Origin: CAYSLA01 sp964431685
GTDB lineage: Bacteria; Armatimonadota; UBA5829
Assembly (NCBI GenBank): GCA_964431685.1
Contig: CAYSLA010000147.1
Span: 1-8,681 of the forward strand
Direction: 5' to 3'
Length of the DNA: 8,681 bases
Positions 1-7,528 of the stretch are shown here, one piece after another. The position numbers and the translations under genes are program-made. Under the pieces are notes generated by a model that was not told the DNA's origin, did not search any database, and was given only the letters and a program-made list of their open reading frames with translations. Within the stretch, counting starts at the first letter, position 1. Each line of letters begins with the position of its first letter.

Positions 1-825
1 GCGCGGATCAGTGGCGCGTTGCAGGCCCTGTTGGAAGGCCAGCAATCGGTCGAAATCCAGGGTGAGCATCATCTCAGGGGCCGAATGGCCGACTATCCGC
101 TGCTCGTCGTGCCCGAATGGGAATACCTGGAGCCGAATTTCAAAAACGAGTTGACTGCGTATGTGAAAAGCGGCGGCAATCTCCTGCTCATCGGACCCAA
201 GACGGCGGCCATGTTCCAGACGGAACTCGACGTGACGCTGGAGGGTGAACCGAGACCCGCCGCGAACTGTCGTCTGACGTACAGCGGCGAGCTGGCTACG
301 GTCAACGGACAGATGCAACCGGCGAAGCTGGGTCCGGAATGCAAGCCGTTCGGCCAACTTGCGAAGACCAACGAAGCTGATACGTTTTCCCTACCCGCCG
401 CCTCCATCAGTGAGTACGGACGGGGCAAGATCGCAGCGATCTATTTCACATTTGGCCAGGGCTACGTGAACACACGGACTGACCTGATGCGGCAATTCCT
501 GAACGACCTGGTGCGGCAGCTCTTGCCCAAGCCAATGGTGGAAGTGAGCGGTTCGCCCAACGTGGATGTGGTAGTGAACCGCGTGGCGGGCAAGCTGGCA
601 GTGAACCTTGTCAATACCGCCGGGCCGCATCAACGTGAGCCAATCCTGGATTCCATCCCGCCCATCGGCCCACTTGATGTGACGATTCGCCAAGCTGCTA
701 GGCCGACAACGATCATGCTGGAGCCTGCCGGCACTGCATTGCGCTTCGAGTACCGGGACGGCGAAACCCACCTCATCGTCCCGCGCGTGGACATTCACGA
801 GGTCATTGTCGTCGAATCCAAATGA
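1..825 (+). CDS. Glycoside-hydrolase-like protein, C-terminal part (5' end outside window)
   Basis: The reading frame is open from the first base, so this is the last ~274 codons of a longer gene; the TTG at 19 is not a credible start. Visible near the start of the fragment is a Rossmann/GATase1-like stretch, YPLLVVPEWEYLEPNFKNEL followed by YVKSGGNLLLIGP. This is the pattern of the beta-galactosidase trimerisation-like domain that follows the TIM barrel in GH42-type and related hypothetical glycosyl hydrolases. A second conserved stretch (GRGKIAAIYFTFGQGYV) and a C-terminal beta-sandwich-like tail (LAVNLVNTAG, MLEPAGTALRFEYRDGE, VPRVDIHEVIVVE) also match such enzymes. The catalytic barrel is not in the window, so family and substrate cannot be named. 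It is probably a secreted or periplasmic carbohydrate-active protein, consistent with the hydrolase operon downstream. It ends with TGA at 823-825. No terminator with a T-tract is seen before the convergent HU gene. Confidence 0.7.
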   Translation, partial: ARISGALQALLEGQQSVEIQGEHHLRGRMADYPLLVVPEWEYLEPNFKNELTAYVKSGGNLLLIGPKTAAMFQTELDVTLEGEPRPAANCRLTYSGELATVNGQMQPAKLGPECKPFGQLAKTNEADTFSLPAASISEYGRGKIAAIYFTFGQGYVNTRTDLMRQFLNDLVRQLLPKPMVEVSGSPNVDVVVNRVAGKLAVNLVNTAGPHQREPILDSIPPIGPLDVTIRQAARPTTIMLEPAGTALRFEYRDGETHLIVPRVDIHEVIVVESK

Positions 826-1002
826 GGCAAAGCAGTTCTGTCGCTGGCTTGCAGGGTGATGTCGACCGCAGCGAAGAAGGCAGTATCTGGCTTCATGATG
901 TTCGGAACTGCCCTCAGGGCAGAACACCTCCGCGGCTGCATACAGCGCTACGACAGATCGTGCGATGCGGCCTTACACAATTCGGCAGGACCCGTTTCGG
1001 GA

Positions 1003-1335
1003 TCAGACCATACCTTTGAGGTTCTTCAGCGGCCGAATCTTCACCACATTCCGCGCCGGCTTGGCCTTGAACATGGTCTCTTCGCCGGTGAAGGGATTGA
1101 TACCCTTGCGGGCGTTGGTGGCAGGTTTTCGCACCACAACGAGCTTCATCAGGCCCGGGACAACATAGGCGCCGGGACCGCTGCGACCAAGACTCTTTTT
1201 GATCTGACCGGCCATCGCCTCAAATACCGAACTCACCTGCTTCTTTGTTAGCCCAGTCGCATCGGCAATCCCCGATACGACCTCACTCTTGCTCATCACT
1301 TTTGCAGATGTTTTGACTGCCGTCTTGCTTGCCAT
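1003..1335 (-). CDS. HU-family DNA-binding protein
   Basis: A 110-aa histone-like nucleoid protein of the HU/IHF superfamily (Bac_DNA_binding fold). It should bind and bend DNA as a dimer in the cytoplasm. An N-terminal Lys/Ala/Ser-rich extension (residues 1-13, MASKTAVKTSAKV) precedes the helical dimerisation part (SKSEVVSGIADATGLTKKQV, then SSVFEAMAGQIKKSLG). The beta part follows (GAYVVPGLMKLVVVRKPA), then the DNA-intercalating arm whose tip GINPFTGEE (78-86) corresponds to the RNPQTGE tip of classical HU. The tail is AKPARNVVKIRPLKNLKGMV. The frame is open 16 codons further upstream, but the ATG at 1335 is chosen because AGGAGA lies 9 nt in front of it and the protein then begins MASK. 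The usual HU length is about 90 residues; the excess is the N-terminal extension plus a few residues elsewhere. It is monocistronic and convergent with the gene at 1-825. The subtype resembles planctomycete HU-like proteins (from memory). Confidence 0.9.
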   Translation of the reverse strand: MASKTAVKTSAKVMSKSEVVSGIADATGLTKKQVSSVFEAMAGQIKKSLGRSGPGAYVVPGLMKLVVVRKPATNARKGINPFTGEETMFKAKPARNVVKIRPLKNLKGMV

Positions 1336-1344
1336 AGTACATGG

Positions 1345-1350
1345 TCTCCT
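1345..1350 (-). promoter_or_regulatory. Ribosome binding site of the HU gene
   Basis: On the minus strand this reads AGGAGA, 9 nt upstream of the ATG at 1335. It decides between the ATG at 1335 and the longer open frame that begins at 1383. Confidence 0.75.
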
Positions 1351-1422
1351 TAAACTGACAGAATGGACAAAACAATACTCCAATACACAAATCCACCGAG
1401 CTAACAGTAATAAGTCTGAGCA

Positions 1423-1451
1423 TCTATATGCCCTTTCGCTCCTATTGTCAA
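1423..1451 (-). promoter_or_regulatory. Sigma70-like promoter of the HU gene
   Basis: On the minus strand there is a perfect -35 box TTGACA (1451-1446), a 17-nt spacer and a -10-like box TATAGA (1428-1423). This predicts transcription starting near 1416 with a leader of about 80 nt before the HU start codon. Spacing is optimal and the -10 box matches the consensus at four of six positions. The position directly upstream of a correctly oriented gene supports it. Assignment is from sequence only. Confidence 0.6.
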
Positions 1452-1976
1452 GCGAGAGCCGGTCAAGAATAATGTCCTGTACAAATCCAAGAAGTGGATT
1501 TCACAGTCACTCGTCGACAAAAGCACATGGCGATCTTCGCTCTTGTGATCTGATGGAAGAGTGGCAAAAGTCCATTCTCACATAGACAGGAACTTTAGGC
1601 GGATATCTATCACCAAGACCGAGGAAGAACTTTTACAAATAGTTGAAAGTCACAGTTTTGCAGGTTCTGTGAGAATTGCGATTAGACGGGCAACGACAAA
1701 TACTTATGACAACTGGCCAAGAATCAGGCGAACTCAAAAAATGGCCATATTTGCGGTACTTCGTGCACGGTCCAGTGCGCCTGATGGGCTGGCAGGACCG
1801 GTCCGTCAGATTTTGAAACGTCTGTGGTCTTTGGCATCGGCCTTTTCCGGCGGCAGTTGCGGCGCATTCTGCCTTTGCAGAGTGGTCCGACGGCACCTTG
1901 AGAGGCACACATGGAATTGTCCTGATGACACGGTGGGGTCTTCCCTGTATGATGGTGCATCGGAAGAAGGTCTTTG
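1452..1976. other. Spacer without a convincing gene between the HU promoter and the beta-galactosidase
   Basis: This ~525-nt stretch is visibly more AT-rich than the flanking operon in its first half. A GTG-started frame (1561-2058, +) runs through it, but it shows no recognisable family and overlaps the beta-galactosidase start. It contains a small inverted repeat AAATCC/GGATTT (1483-1488 and 1496-1501) about 32 nt upstream of the HU -35 box, which could be an operator but is too short to claim. It also contains repeat copy A (listed separately). The promoter of the beta-galactosidase operon must lie here or just upstream, but no pair of boxes is clear enough to call. Confidence 0.5.
1620..1745 (+). 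repeat. Diverged repeat copy A: intron-free relative of the group II intron insertion site
   Basis: Bases 1630-1640 (CTTTTACAAAT) and 1641-1745 match the two exons flanking the group II intron (7827-7837 and 8577-8681). By hand alignment about 70% of bases agree over the central ~68 bases, with blocks such as GTCACAGTTT and AACTGGCCAAGAA shared exactly. The AACTGG block starts 70 nt after the junction in both copies. At the positions equivalent to the intron's IBS2 and IBS1, copy A has AACTTT and ACAAAT, each 5 of 6 identical to the occupied site. Both copies can be read as ...QLAK(N/K)QAN... after a stop codon. In that short frame the differences fall at third and first codon positions, hinting at a former coding sequence of unknown function. 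No known family was recognised. Confidence 0.65.
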
Positions 1977-1977
1977 C

Positions 1978-1983
1978 AAGGAG
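1978..1983 (+). promoter_or_regulatory. Ribosome binding site deciding the beta-galactosidase start
   Basis: AAGGAG lies 7 nt before the GTG at 1991. It favours that start over in-frame ATGs at 1898, 1949, 1952 and 2006, none of which has a comparably placed purine-rich site. Confidence 0.65.
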
Positions 1984-1990
1984 ATTCGAC

Positions 1991-4900
1991 GTGAATACAG
2001 GATCCATGTTGCTGCTCAGTCTCGTATGGTACCTGTGCAATGTATCGGCCGGGGCTGACACACCCGACTGGGAGAACGAGCAGGTCATCGCGATCAACAA
2101 AGAGCCCGCGCGGGCCACAGGGCTGTCTTTTCCGGATGTGCAATCGGCGATCCGGGCCTATTCGATGAGGACTGCAACTGATGCCCTTAAGAAGTGGCAG
2201 GACTCCCCCTTCCATCAGTCCCTCAATGGGCAGTGGAGATTCCACTGGGTCAGGTCACCCGACGAGCGGCCCATGGATTTCTACAAGACTGATTTCGATG
2301 CAAGCGGCTGGGACTATATCCCAGTCCCGTCCAACTGGGAGATCGCGGGTTACGGTACGCCCATCTACTCGAACGTCCGCTATCCGCACCTTCGGCAACT
2401 GCCGAGGATCATGGGCGACGTGCCCCCGGACTTCACGGCCGCTCAGGAGCCGAATCCCGTCGGCAGCTATCGCACGACCTTCATCATACCCAGAAACTGG
2501 GCCAGCCGAGAGGTCTTCGTCCACTTCGAAGGTGTAGCCTCGGCCTTCTACCTCTGGATCAACGGTCAGAAAGTGGGCTATAGCCAGGGAAGTCGCACGC
2601 CGGCCGAGTTTCGTATTACCCACTATCTCAAGCCCGGCGAGAACATCCTGGCCGCCGAGGTCTATCGCTGGTGCGACGGCAGCTACTTGGAAGACCAGGA
2701 TTTCTGGCGACTCAGCGGCATCTTCCGTGATGTCTACCTGTTCAGCACCCCGGCCGTCCATCTGCGGGATCTGTTCGTCCTCAGCGATCTGGATACCAGG
2801 TACAAGGACGCCCAACTCAGCATCACCGCCAAAGTACGCAACCTGTCGAACGACCGAGGCGAACGCCGCATCCGCGCGACCCTCGTCGACGCCCAGGGAC
2901 GTAAGACACCGCTGGGCCAGTCCGAGCCAGCCGCTGTAGAGCCGGGCCAGGAAGTGGCGTTGAAGCTCGATGGCGAAGTGAAGAATCCTCTCAAGTGGAC
3001 CTCCGAGACGCCGAATCTCTATGTCGTCGTACTGGAACTCCTCGATGCACGCGGGAACGTCGCCGAGGTCAAGACGTGCCGCTTCGGATTCCGCGAGATC
3101 GAACTGAAGGATCGCCAGTTCTTTGTCAACGGCGTCTCGATCAAGTTCAAGGGGGTCAACCGCCACGAGCACGACCCCGATCGCGGACAAGCCCTGAAGA
3201 TCGATTCCATGATGCGCGATATCGAGTTGATGAAGCGACACAACATCAACACCGTCCGCACCTGCCACTACCCGGATCATCCGATGTGGTACGACTTGTG
3301 CGACTTATACGGCATCTACGTCATCGACGAGGCGAACGTCGAATCTCACGGTATGGGCTACGGGCGGGAGACGCTGGCGGCCGTCGCAAGCTGGGAGACG
3401 GCCCACGTGGACCGCGAGATCCGCATGGTCCAGCGGGACAAAAACCACCCGTGCGTAGTCATCTGGTCCCTGGGCAACGAAGCAGGAGGCGGACCGAACT
3501 TTGAGGCCGCTGCCCGGGCGATTCGCAGCATCGACGCCTCGCGGCCTATCCACTACGAACGCATGAACTCCGTGGCTGACATCGACAGCACGATGTACCC
3601 GTCCGTGGAGGGGTTGATCGGGGCCGGCCGCAACAATTCAGCCAAGCCCTTCATCATGTGTGAGTACGCGCACGCGATGGGCAACGCCATCGGTAATCTG
3701 CAGGAGTACTGGGACGCCATCGAGACTTACCCACGTCTGATCGGCGGATGCATCTGGGACTGGGTGGACCAGGGCCTTCGGAAGTACAACGGCCAAACCA
3801 ATCCCGACGGCTCGAAGCAGTGGTTCTTCGCCTACGGCGGCGACTACGGAGATCACCCCAACGACAACAATTTCTGCTGCAACGGCGTTGTGGACCCGGA
3901 CCGGTCCGTCACCGCCAAGCTGCGGGAGGTCAAGAAGGTCTATCAGTACGTCGGCTTCGCCCTGGGCGAGGTCACGAACGACACTATAGTCATCGAATTG
4001 ACGGACAAGTACTTCTTCACAGACCTGAATCGCTTCGGCCTCCAGTGGCAACTTGTCGAAGACGGTCGCGTTGTCAAGAAGGATCGGACGAAGCTAAAGA
4101 ACATCTCGCCGGGGCAATCTGTACGCGTCACCCTCCCCGTAGCTCAGCCCAAGCTCAAACCGGGCGCTGAGTACTTCCTGAACGTCAATCTGGTGCAGGA
4201 ACAGGATGAACTTTACGCCCCCGCGGGCCACGTTGTGGCTTGTGAGCAGTTCAAACTGCCCTACGCCGTACCGGAGGCGCCGTCGCTCGATCTAGACGGC
4301 CTGCCTGCGCTGAGCTTGACCGACGATGGCGATGCGATCACGGTCGCAGGCTCGCGTTTCAAGGCGGTCTTCAGCCGCTCCACCGGGACGCTTTCCTCAC
4401 TGGCCTACGACGGCACGGAGATATTGGCGGATGGCACCGGCCCCAGGCTGAACCTGTTCCGCGCCTTGGTGGACAACGACAAATGGATGCAACGCGATGT
4501 TGAACGGACGGGAGTTCGTAGTCTCTCCTATTCGACGAAGGAGGTGGCTGTGGAGCGGCTGACTTCGGGAATTGTCCACGTACGTTGCACGGTGGATTGC
4601 ACGGGTCGGTCCGAGAGCGGAATGGTGCACACGGCTGCGTTCACCGTCTTCGGGGACGGATCGATCGACGTGAGCAACCAAGTCGAGCCCTACGGCAACC
4701 TCTCGATCCTGCCGAAACTCGGCGTGAGCCTCGTTTTGCCCAAGACGCTCGACACCCTGACCTGGCTGGGCAGAGGACCACACGAGAGCTATGTGGACCG
4801 CAAGCACAGCGCCGATGTCGGCCTGTACCGTGGGAGCGTTGCCGACCAGTATGAGCGATACGTCCGGCCTCAAGAGAACGGCAACAAAACCGACGTCCGC

Positions 4901-5857
4901 TGGGCGGCCCTCACCGAGGGGAAGGGCAAGGGTCTCCTGGTGGTTACAGACGGCACCTATTCCATCAGCGCCCATCACAATACGGCCGAGGACTACGACC
5001 AGGCCCGGCACATCGACAAGGTCGTGCCGAGAGATGAGGTGTACCTCTGCATCGACGCCGCTCACATGGGCCTGGGTGGAGCCAGTTGTGGACCGCGACC
5101 CCTCGGCAAGTACGTCCTGAACGCTGAATCCACACGGTTCCGCTACTCCCTGCGGCCGGCGACGGCAGACCTCGTCACGCGGGCAAAGATCCGGCTGCCC
5201 AACCTGGGCGCGCCGCTGGTCACGCGTGACAAGGGCGGTATGGTGCATATCGAATCGACGGCTTCGGGCAAAGTGGAATACCGTCTGAACGACGGCGTGT
5301 GGATGAGCTACACCCGGCCTTTCGACCATGTCCGGGAAGGCACGGTTGAGGCGCGAGTGAGCCTCGACAAAGGTCTGAACAGTGACGTGGCCCGAGTACA
5401 GTTCGAGAAGATCATCCCGCTGCAAGAACTGGACAAGTCGGCCTGGAAGGTAGTCCACGTCGATAGCGTCGAGCCGGGCGAAGGAGAGGCCCGCCACGCG
5501 GTCGATAACAATCCCGAGACCTTCTGGCACACGAGCTGGTCGGCTGCCCAACCCAAGCACCCACATGAGATCCAGATCAATCTGGGCAAGTCGCTTGAGA
5601 TCCTTGGCTTCACGCAGTTGCCTCGCCAGGGCAACGCCAATGGGAGGATTCGTAGCTACGAATTCTACGTGAGCCGCGACGGCAAGCAGTGGGAGCCCGT
5701 CGTGACCGATGGCCGCTTTCCAAACAGCGATCGGCTCCAGGAGGTTCGATTCGAGAAGCCCGTGACCGGCCGCTACGTCCGCCTGGTGGCCTTAAGCGAA
5801 TGGTCGCGACAGAACTACACGACGATCGCCGAGTTCGACGTTATGGCAGCCAGGTAA
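1991..5857 (+). CDS. lacZ: Secreted LacZ-type GH2 beta-galactosidase with C-terminal F5/8 (discoidin-like) module
   Basis: This is a 1288-aa retaining glycoside hydrolase of family GH2, predicted to release terminal beta-galactosyl residues; true substrate specificity is not shown by the sequence. Residues 1-22 form a signal peptide ending NVSAGA. A sugar-binding jelly roll spans ~70-254, with WCDGSYLEDQDFWRLSGIFR (D229 equals the LacZ galactose-binding Asp). An Ig-like domain (~255-370) and a TIM barrel (~370-655) follow, with NRHEHDP (390-396), CHYP (H426), acid/base E497 in SLGNEAG, nucleophile E558 in CEYAHAMGN, and WDWVDQ (589-594). Domain 4 and the beta-sandwich 'small chain' (~780-1056; WLGRGPHESYVDR) complete the LacZ core. 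Where E. coli LacZ has Trp999, this protein has SCGPRP. Two additions follow: a CHB_HEX_C/Fn3-like module (~1060-1140) and an F5/8 type C (CBM32-like) module (~1144-1288; HAVDNNPETFWHTSWS, INLGKS). These make it longer than E. coli LacZ (about 1020 aa). The GTG start is chosen for its ribosome binding site; a start at 1952 would give a more basic leader (MVHRKKVFARR) and cannot be excluded. It is co-oriented with the deacetylase 22 nt downstream. Confidence 0.93.
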   Translation: MNTGSMLLLSLVWYLCNVSAGADTPDWENEQVIAINKEPARATGLSFPDVQSAIRAYSMRTATDALKKWQDSPFHQSLNGQWRFHWVRSPDERPMDFYKTDFDASGWDYIPVPSNWEIAGYGTPIYSNVRYPHLRQLPRIMGDVPPDFTAAQEPNPVGSYRTTFIIPRNWASREVFVHFEGVASAFYLWINGQKVGYSQGSRTPAEFRITHYLKPGENILAAEVYRWCDGSYLEDQDFWRLSGIFRDVYLFSTPAVHLRDLFVLSDLDTRYKDAQLSITAKVRNLSNDRGERRIRATLVDAQGRKTPLGQSEPAAVEPGQEVALKLDGEVKNPLKWTSETPNLYVVVLELLDARGNVAEVKTCRFGFREIELKDRQFFVNGVSIKFKGVNRHEHDPDRGQALKIDSMMRDIELMKRHNINTVRTCHYPDHPMWYDLCDLYGIYVIDEANVESHGMGYGRETLAAVASWETAHVDREIRMVQRDKNHPCVVIWSLGNEAGGGPNFEAAARAIRSIDASRPIHYERMNSVADIDSTMYPSVEGLIGAGRNNSAKPFIMCEYAHAMGNAIGNLQEYWDAIETYPRLIGGCIWDWVDQGLRKYNGQTNPDGSKQWFFAYGGDYGDHPNDNNFCCNGVVDPDRSVTAKLREVKKVYQYVGFALGEVTNDTIVIELTDKYFFTDLNRFGLQWQLVEDGRVVKKDRTKLKNISPGQSVRVTLPVAQPKLKPGAEYFLNVNLVQEQDELYAPAGHVVACEQFKLPYAVPEAPSLDLDGLPALSLTDDGDAITVAGSRFKAVFSRSTGTLSSLAYDGTEILADGTGPRLNLFRALVDNDKWMQRDVERTGVRSLSYSTKEVAVERLTSGIVHVRCTVDCTGRSESGMVHTAAFTVFGDGSIDVSNQVEPYGNLSILPKLGVSLVLPKTLDTLTWLGRGPHESYVDRKHSADVGLYRGSVADQYERYVRPQENGNKTDVRWAALTEGKGKGLLVVTDGTYSISAHHNTAEDYDQARHIDKVVPRDEVYLCIDAAHMGLGGASCGPRPLGKYVLNAESTRFRYSLRPATADLVTRAKIRLPNLGAPLVTRDKGGMVHIESTASGKVEYRLNDGVWMSYTRPFDHVREGTVEARVSLDKGLNSDVARVQFEKIIPLQELDKSAWKVVHVDSVEPGEGEARHAVDNNPETFWHTSWSAAQPKHPHEIQINLGKSLEILGFTQLPRQGNANGRIRSYEFYVSRDGKQWEPVVTDGRFPNSDRLQEVRFEKPVTGRYVRLVALSEWSRQNYTTIAEFDVMAAR

Positions 5858-5867
5858 CTCAACGTAC

Positions 5868-5873
5868 GGGAGG
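5868..5873 (+). promoter_or_regulatory. Ribosome binding site of the deacetylase gene
   Basis: GGGAGG lies 6 nt before the ATG at 5880, within the 22-nt gap after the beta-galactosidase stop. The short gap leaves no room for a promoter, supporting co-transcription. Confidence 0.7.
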
Positions 5874-5879
5874 CAGACC

Positions 5880-7364
5880 ATGAAGACACCGTGGACATTC
5901 GTCGCAGCCATCGCAGTCGCATGTCTTCTCGGGACGAAGCGCCCACTGGCAGCGGAAGAATCGCCTACAGTGTACGTCACGTTTTGGTTTGACACTGAGG
6001 ATTTTATCCTGCCTCAGGCCGATGACGCAGCGAAACGATTGGCCGAGATGTTCACAGCCAGAAATGTCCGGGCCACGTTCAAGGTCGTCGGCGAGAAGGC
6101 CCGGATGCTGGAGGAACGCGGGCGCGACGACGTAATCATGGCACTGGCGAAGAACGACATCGCCTACCACTCAACGTACCATAGCGTTCATCCAACGCCG
6201 TCGGAGTACTGCCGGGACCTGGACTGGTGTGAAGGCGTCTCGGAATTCGTACGTCGGGAGGGGGCCGGGCTTGAGACACTGCGGCATGTGTTTGGCGTCA
6301 ACGCCTCGTGCTATGGGCAGCCGGGAGGATCGTGGACGCCACAGAGCTACGCTGCTCTCCATGAGTTTCAGATCTCCCTATACCTGGACGAAACCTCGCA
6401 CGTCAACGTGAATGGTCGCCCCTTCTGGTACTGCGGCATCCTGAACATCCTCGAACTCGGCGACTGTGTCATGCGCACCGGCTGGACGGATGACGAAGTG
6501 AAGCAGGCCTGCGCGAAGTTTGATCGCGTTCAGGAGAGGCTGCTTCGCGAGGGTGGCGGCATTATCAGGATCTATTATCATCCCTGCGAATTCGTGCATC
6601 GGCAGTTCTGGGACGGCGTCAACTTCTCTCACGGCGCCAATCCGCCCCGGTCCGAATGGAAGCTCCCACCCATGAAATCACCGGCGGAGCAGGAGCAGGC
6701 CTTCGACGCCTTCGAGGCGTACCTTGACCACATCGTACGCCGGCCCAACGTCCGGCTGGTCACCGCCAGGGAAATCCCTTCGCTGTACCCAGACCGGGTC
6801 TACACCAATCCGCTGAGGCATAGTGACATCGAAACCATCGCCAGGGCTTTCCAGGAGCGGCTCTCTTACGTCGATTTGGGTGCGAGGATCGTTTCAGCCA
6901 GCGAGGGCCTGCTGGCCTTGGCGCATCATGTGGCGCAGACACATGGCGGCAGTCCGGATGACAAGGTCGTGCTACAGTTCGCTTATGGTCCGGCCTCGAT
7001 GCCGCAGCGGTTCATCACCGAGGGCACATTCTCGTGGAGAGCGGTGCAGCAAGCCGCACAGGAGTTGCTGGACTTCGTCCGCGCGAAGAGGCAACTGCCA
7101 TCGATCGTGTGGGTAGCCGGCACACCCGTACGTCCCGAAGACTTCGCCGCCACACTGGCTTGTGCAGTCGCGTCGAGCCGTTCCTCGGGGGAAATCACGC
7201 TCCAACGCGGCGACTTGGCAGCGAAGCAATACGTTGCTGACGATTCGCCGCGGCTTTGGGGCTGGGTGATATTCCCCAAAGGTTTCAACGCGCCCCACAT
7301 GATGGAAATCGCCAAATTGCAGGCATGGACAATCAAGCCGGCGGTCTTGCGGAGACAGAATTAG
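5880..7364 (+). CDS. Secreted polysaccharide-deacetylase-fold (NodB-like) protein
   Basis: A 494-aa protein with a signal peptide (residues 1 to about 25, hydrophobic AAIAVACLL, then LAA before the probable cleavage). A NodB/CE4-like (beta/alpha)7 domain covers ~28-305. Motif 1 is FDTED (D38, E40, D41). Motif 2 is HSTYHSVHP (97-105), in which H97-S-x-x-H101 fits the metal-binding H[ST]xxH. Motif 3 is QPGGSWTP (147-154), although the usual Arg is Gln here. A late YYHPCEF (H234) fits the active-site His region. It may remove N- or O-acetyl groups from a cell-surface or dietary polysaccharide, but the altered motif 3 leaves substrate and activity open. Residues ~310-494 form an extra region. Within it, 384-430 (FSWRAVQQAAQELLDFVRAK, RQLPSIVWVAGTPVRPEDF) has the spacing of a pseudomurein-binding-repeat-like module. 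Eight cysteines are present. It is second in the operon with the GH2 enzyme and ends TAG at 7362-7364, immediately before a transposase relic. Confidence 0.82.
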   Translation: MKTPWTFVAAIAVACLLGTKRPLAAEESPTVYVTFWFDTEDFILPQADDAAKRLAEMFTARNVRATFKVVGEKARMLEERGRDDVIMALAKNDIAYHSTYHSVHPTPSEYCRDLDWCEGVSEFVRREGAGLETLRHVFGVNASCYGQPGGSWTPQSYAALHEFQISLYLDETSHVNVNGRPFWYCGILNILELGDCVMRTGWTDDEVKQACAKFDRVQERLLREGGGIIRIYYHPCEFVHRQFWDGVNFSHGANPPRSEWKLPPMKSPAEQEQAFDAFEAYLDHIVRRPNVRLVTAREIPSLYPDRVYTNPLRHSDIETIARAFQERLSYVDLGARIVSASEGLLALAHHVAQTHGGSPDDKVVLQFAYGPASMPQRFITEGTFSWRAVQQAAQELLDFVRAKRQLPSIVWVAGTPVRPEDFAATLACAVASSRSSGEITLQRGDLAAKQYVADDSPRLWGWVIFPKGFNAPHMMEIAKLQAWTIKPAVLRRQN

Positions 7365-7366
7365 GA

Positions 7367-7528
7367 TTTCGTCGCGTGGGTACCTATCAGGAGTACTATC
7401 ATCATGAGAGGATTCACCAAGGGCTCAACAGGATCATCGAGCCCCAGCATGAAGGGAACCAGGGCGAGATCACTTGCATTGAGCGACTTGGCGGATTGCT
7501 GAGATCCTACCATCGAAAAGCTGCGTGA
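7367..7528 (+). pseudogene. C-terminal stub of an integrase-core (rve, DDE) transposase
   Basis: The frame encodes FRRVGTYQEYYHHERIHQGL, then NRIIEP, GEITCIERLGGLL and RSYHRKAA before TGA at 7526-7528. This is the characteristic end of integrase-core transposases (Y...YYHxERxHQGL, IIEP, ERLGGLLxxYxRxAA). The catalytic D, D and E residues lie upstream in intact proteins and are absent: upstream of about 7367 the same frame only shadows the deacetylase gene. Roughly 53 codons remain, so the gene is dead. The break coincides with the deacetylase stop codon (7362-7364), so the relic was joined to the operon end by a deletion or rearrangement. No terminal inverted repeat could be identified downstream. 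Confidence 0.75.

Noticed and set aside
908..922. Perfect hairpin CTGCCC/GGGCAG after the first gene
   Set aside because: It has no T-tract on either strand and a 3-nt loop, so a terminator call is not supported, although it sits between two convergent genes.
991..1001. Small hairpin CCCG/CGGG just past the HU stop codon
   Set aside because: Only four firm pairs and no T-tract on the minus strand, so it is too weak for a terminator.
1561..2058. 165-codon GTG frame upstream of the beta-galactosidase
   Set aside because: It overlaps the start and signal peptide of the well-supported GH2 gene, has no recognised motif or good ribosome binding site, and runs through repeat copy A, which is not consistently coding in that frame.
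2255..3280. 341-codon antisense frame inside the GH2 gene
   Set aside because: Same reason: it opposes the sugar-binding, Ig-like and barrel domains of the beta-galactosidase and has no start context or family features.
4397..5566. 389-codon antisense frame inside the GH2 gene
   Set aside because: A shadow of GC-rich codons in the opposite strand. The sense frame carries all LacZ motifs and the antisense protein resembles nothing.
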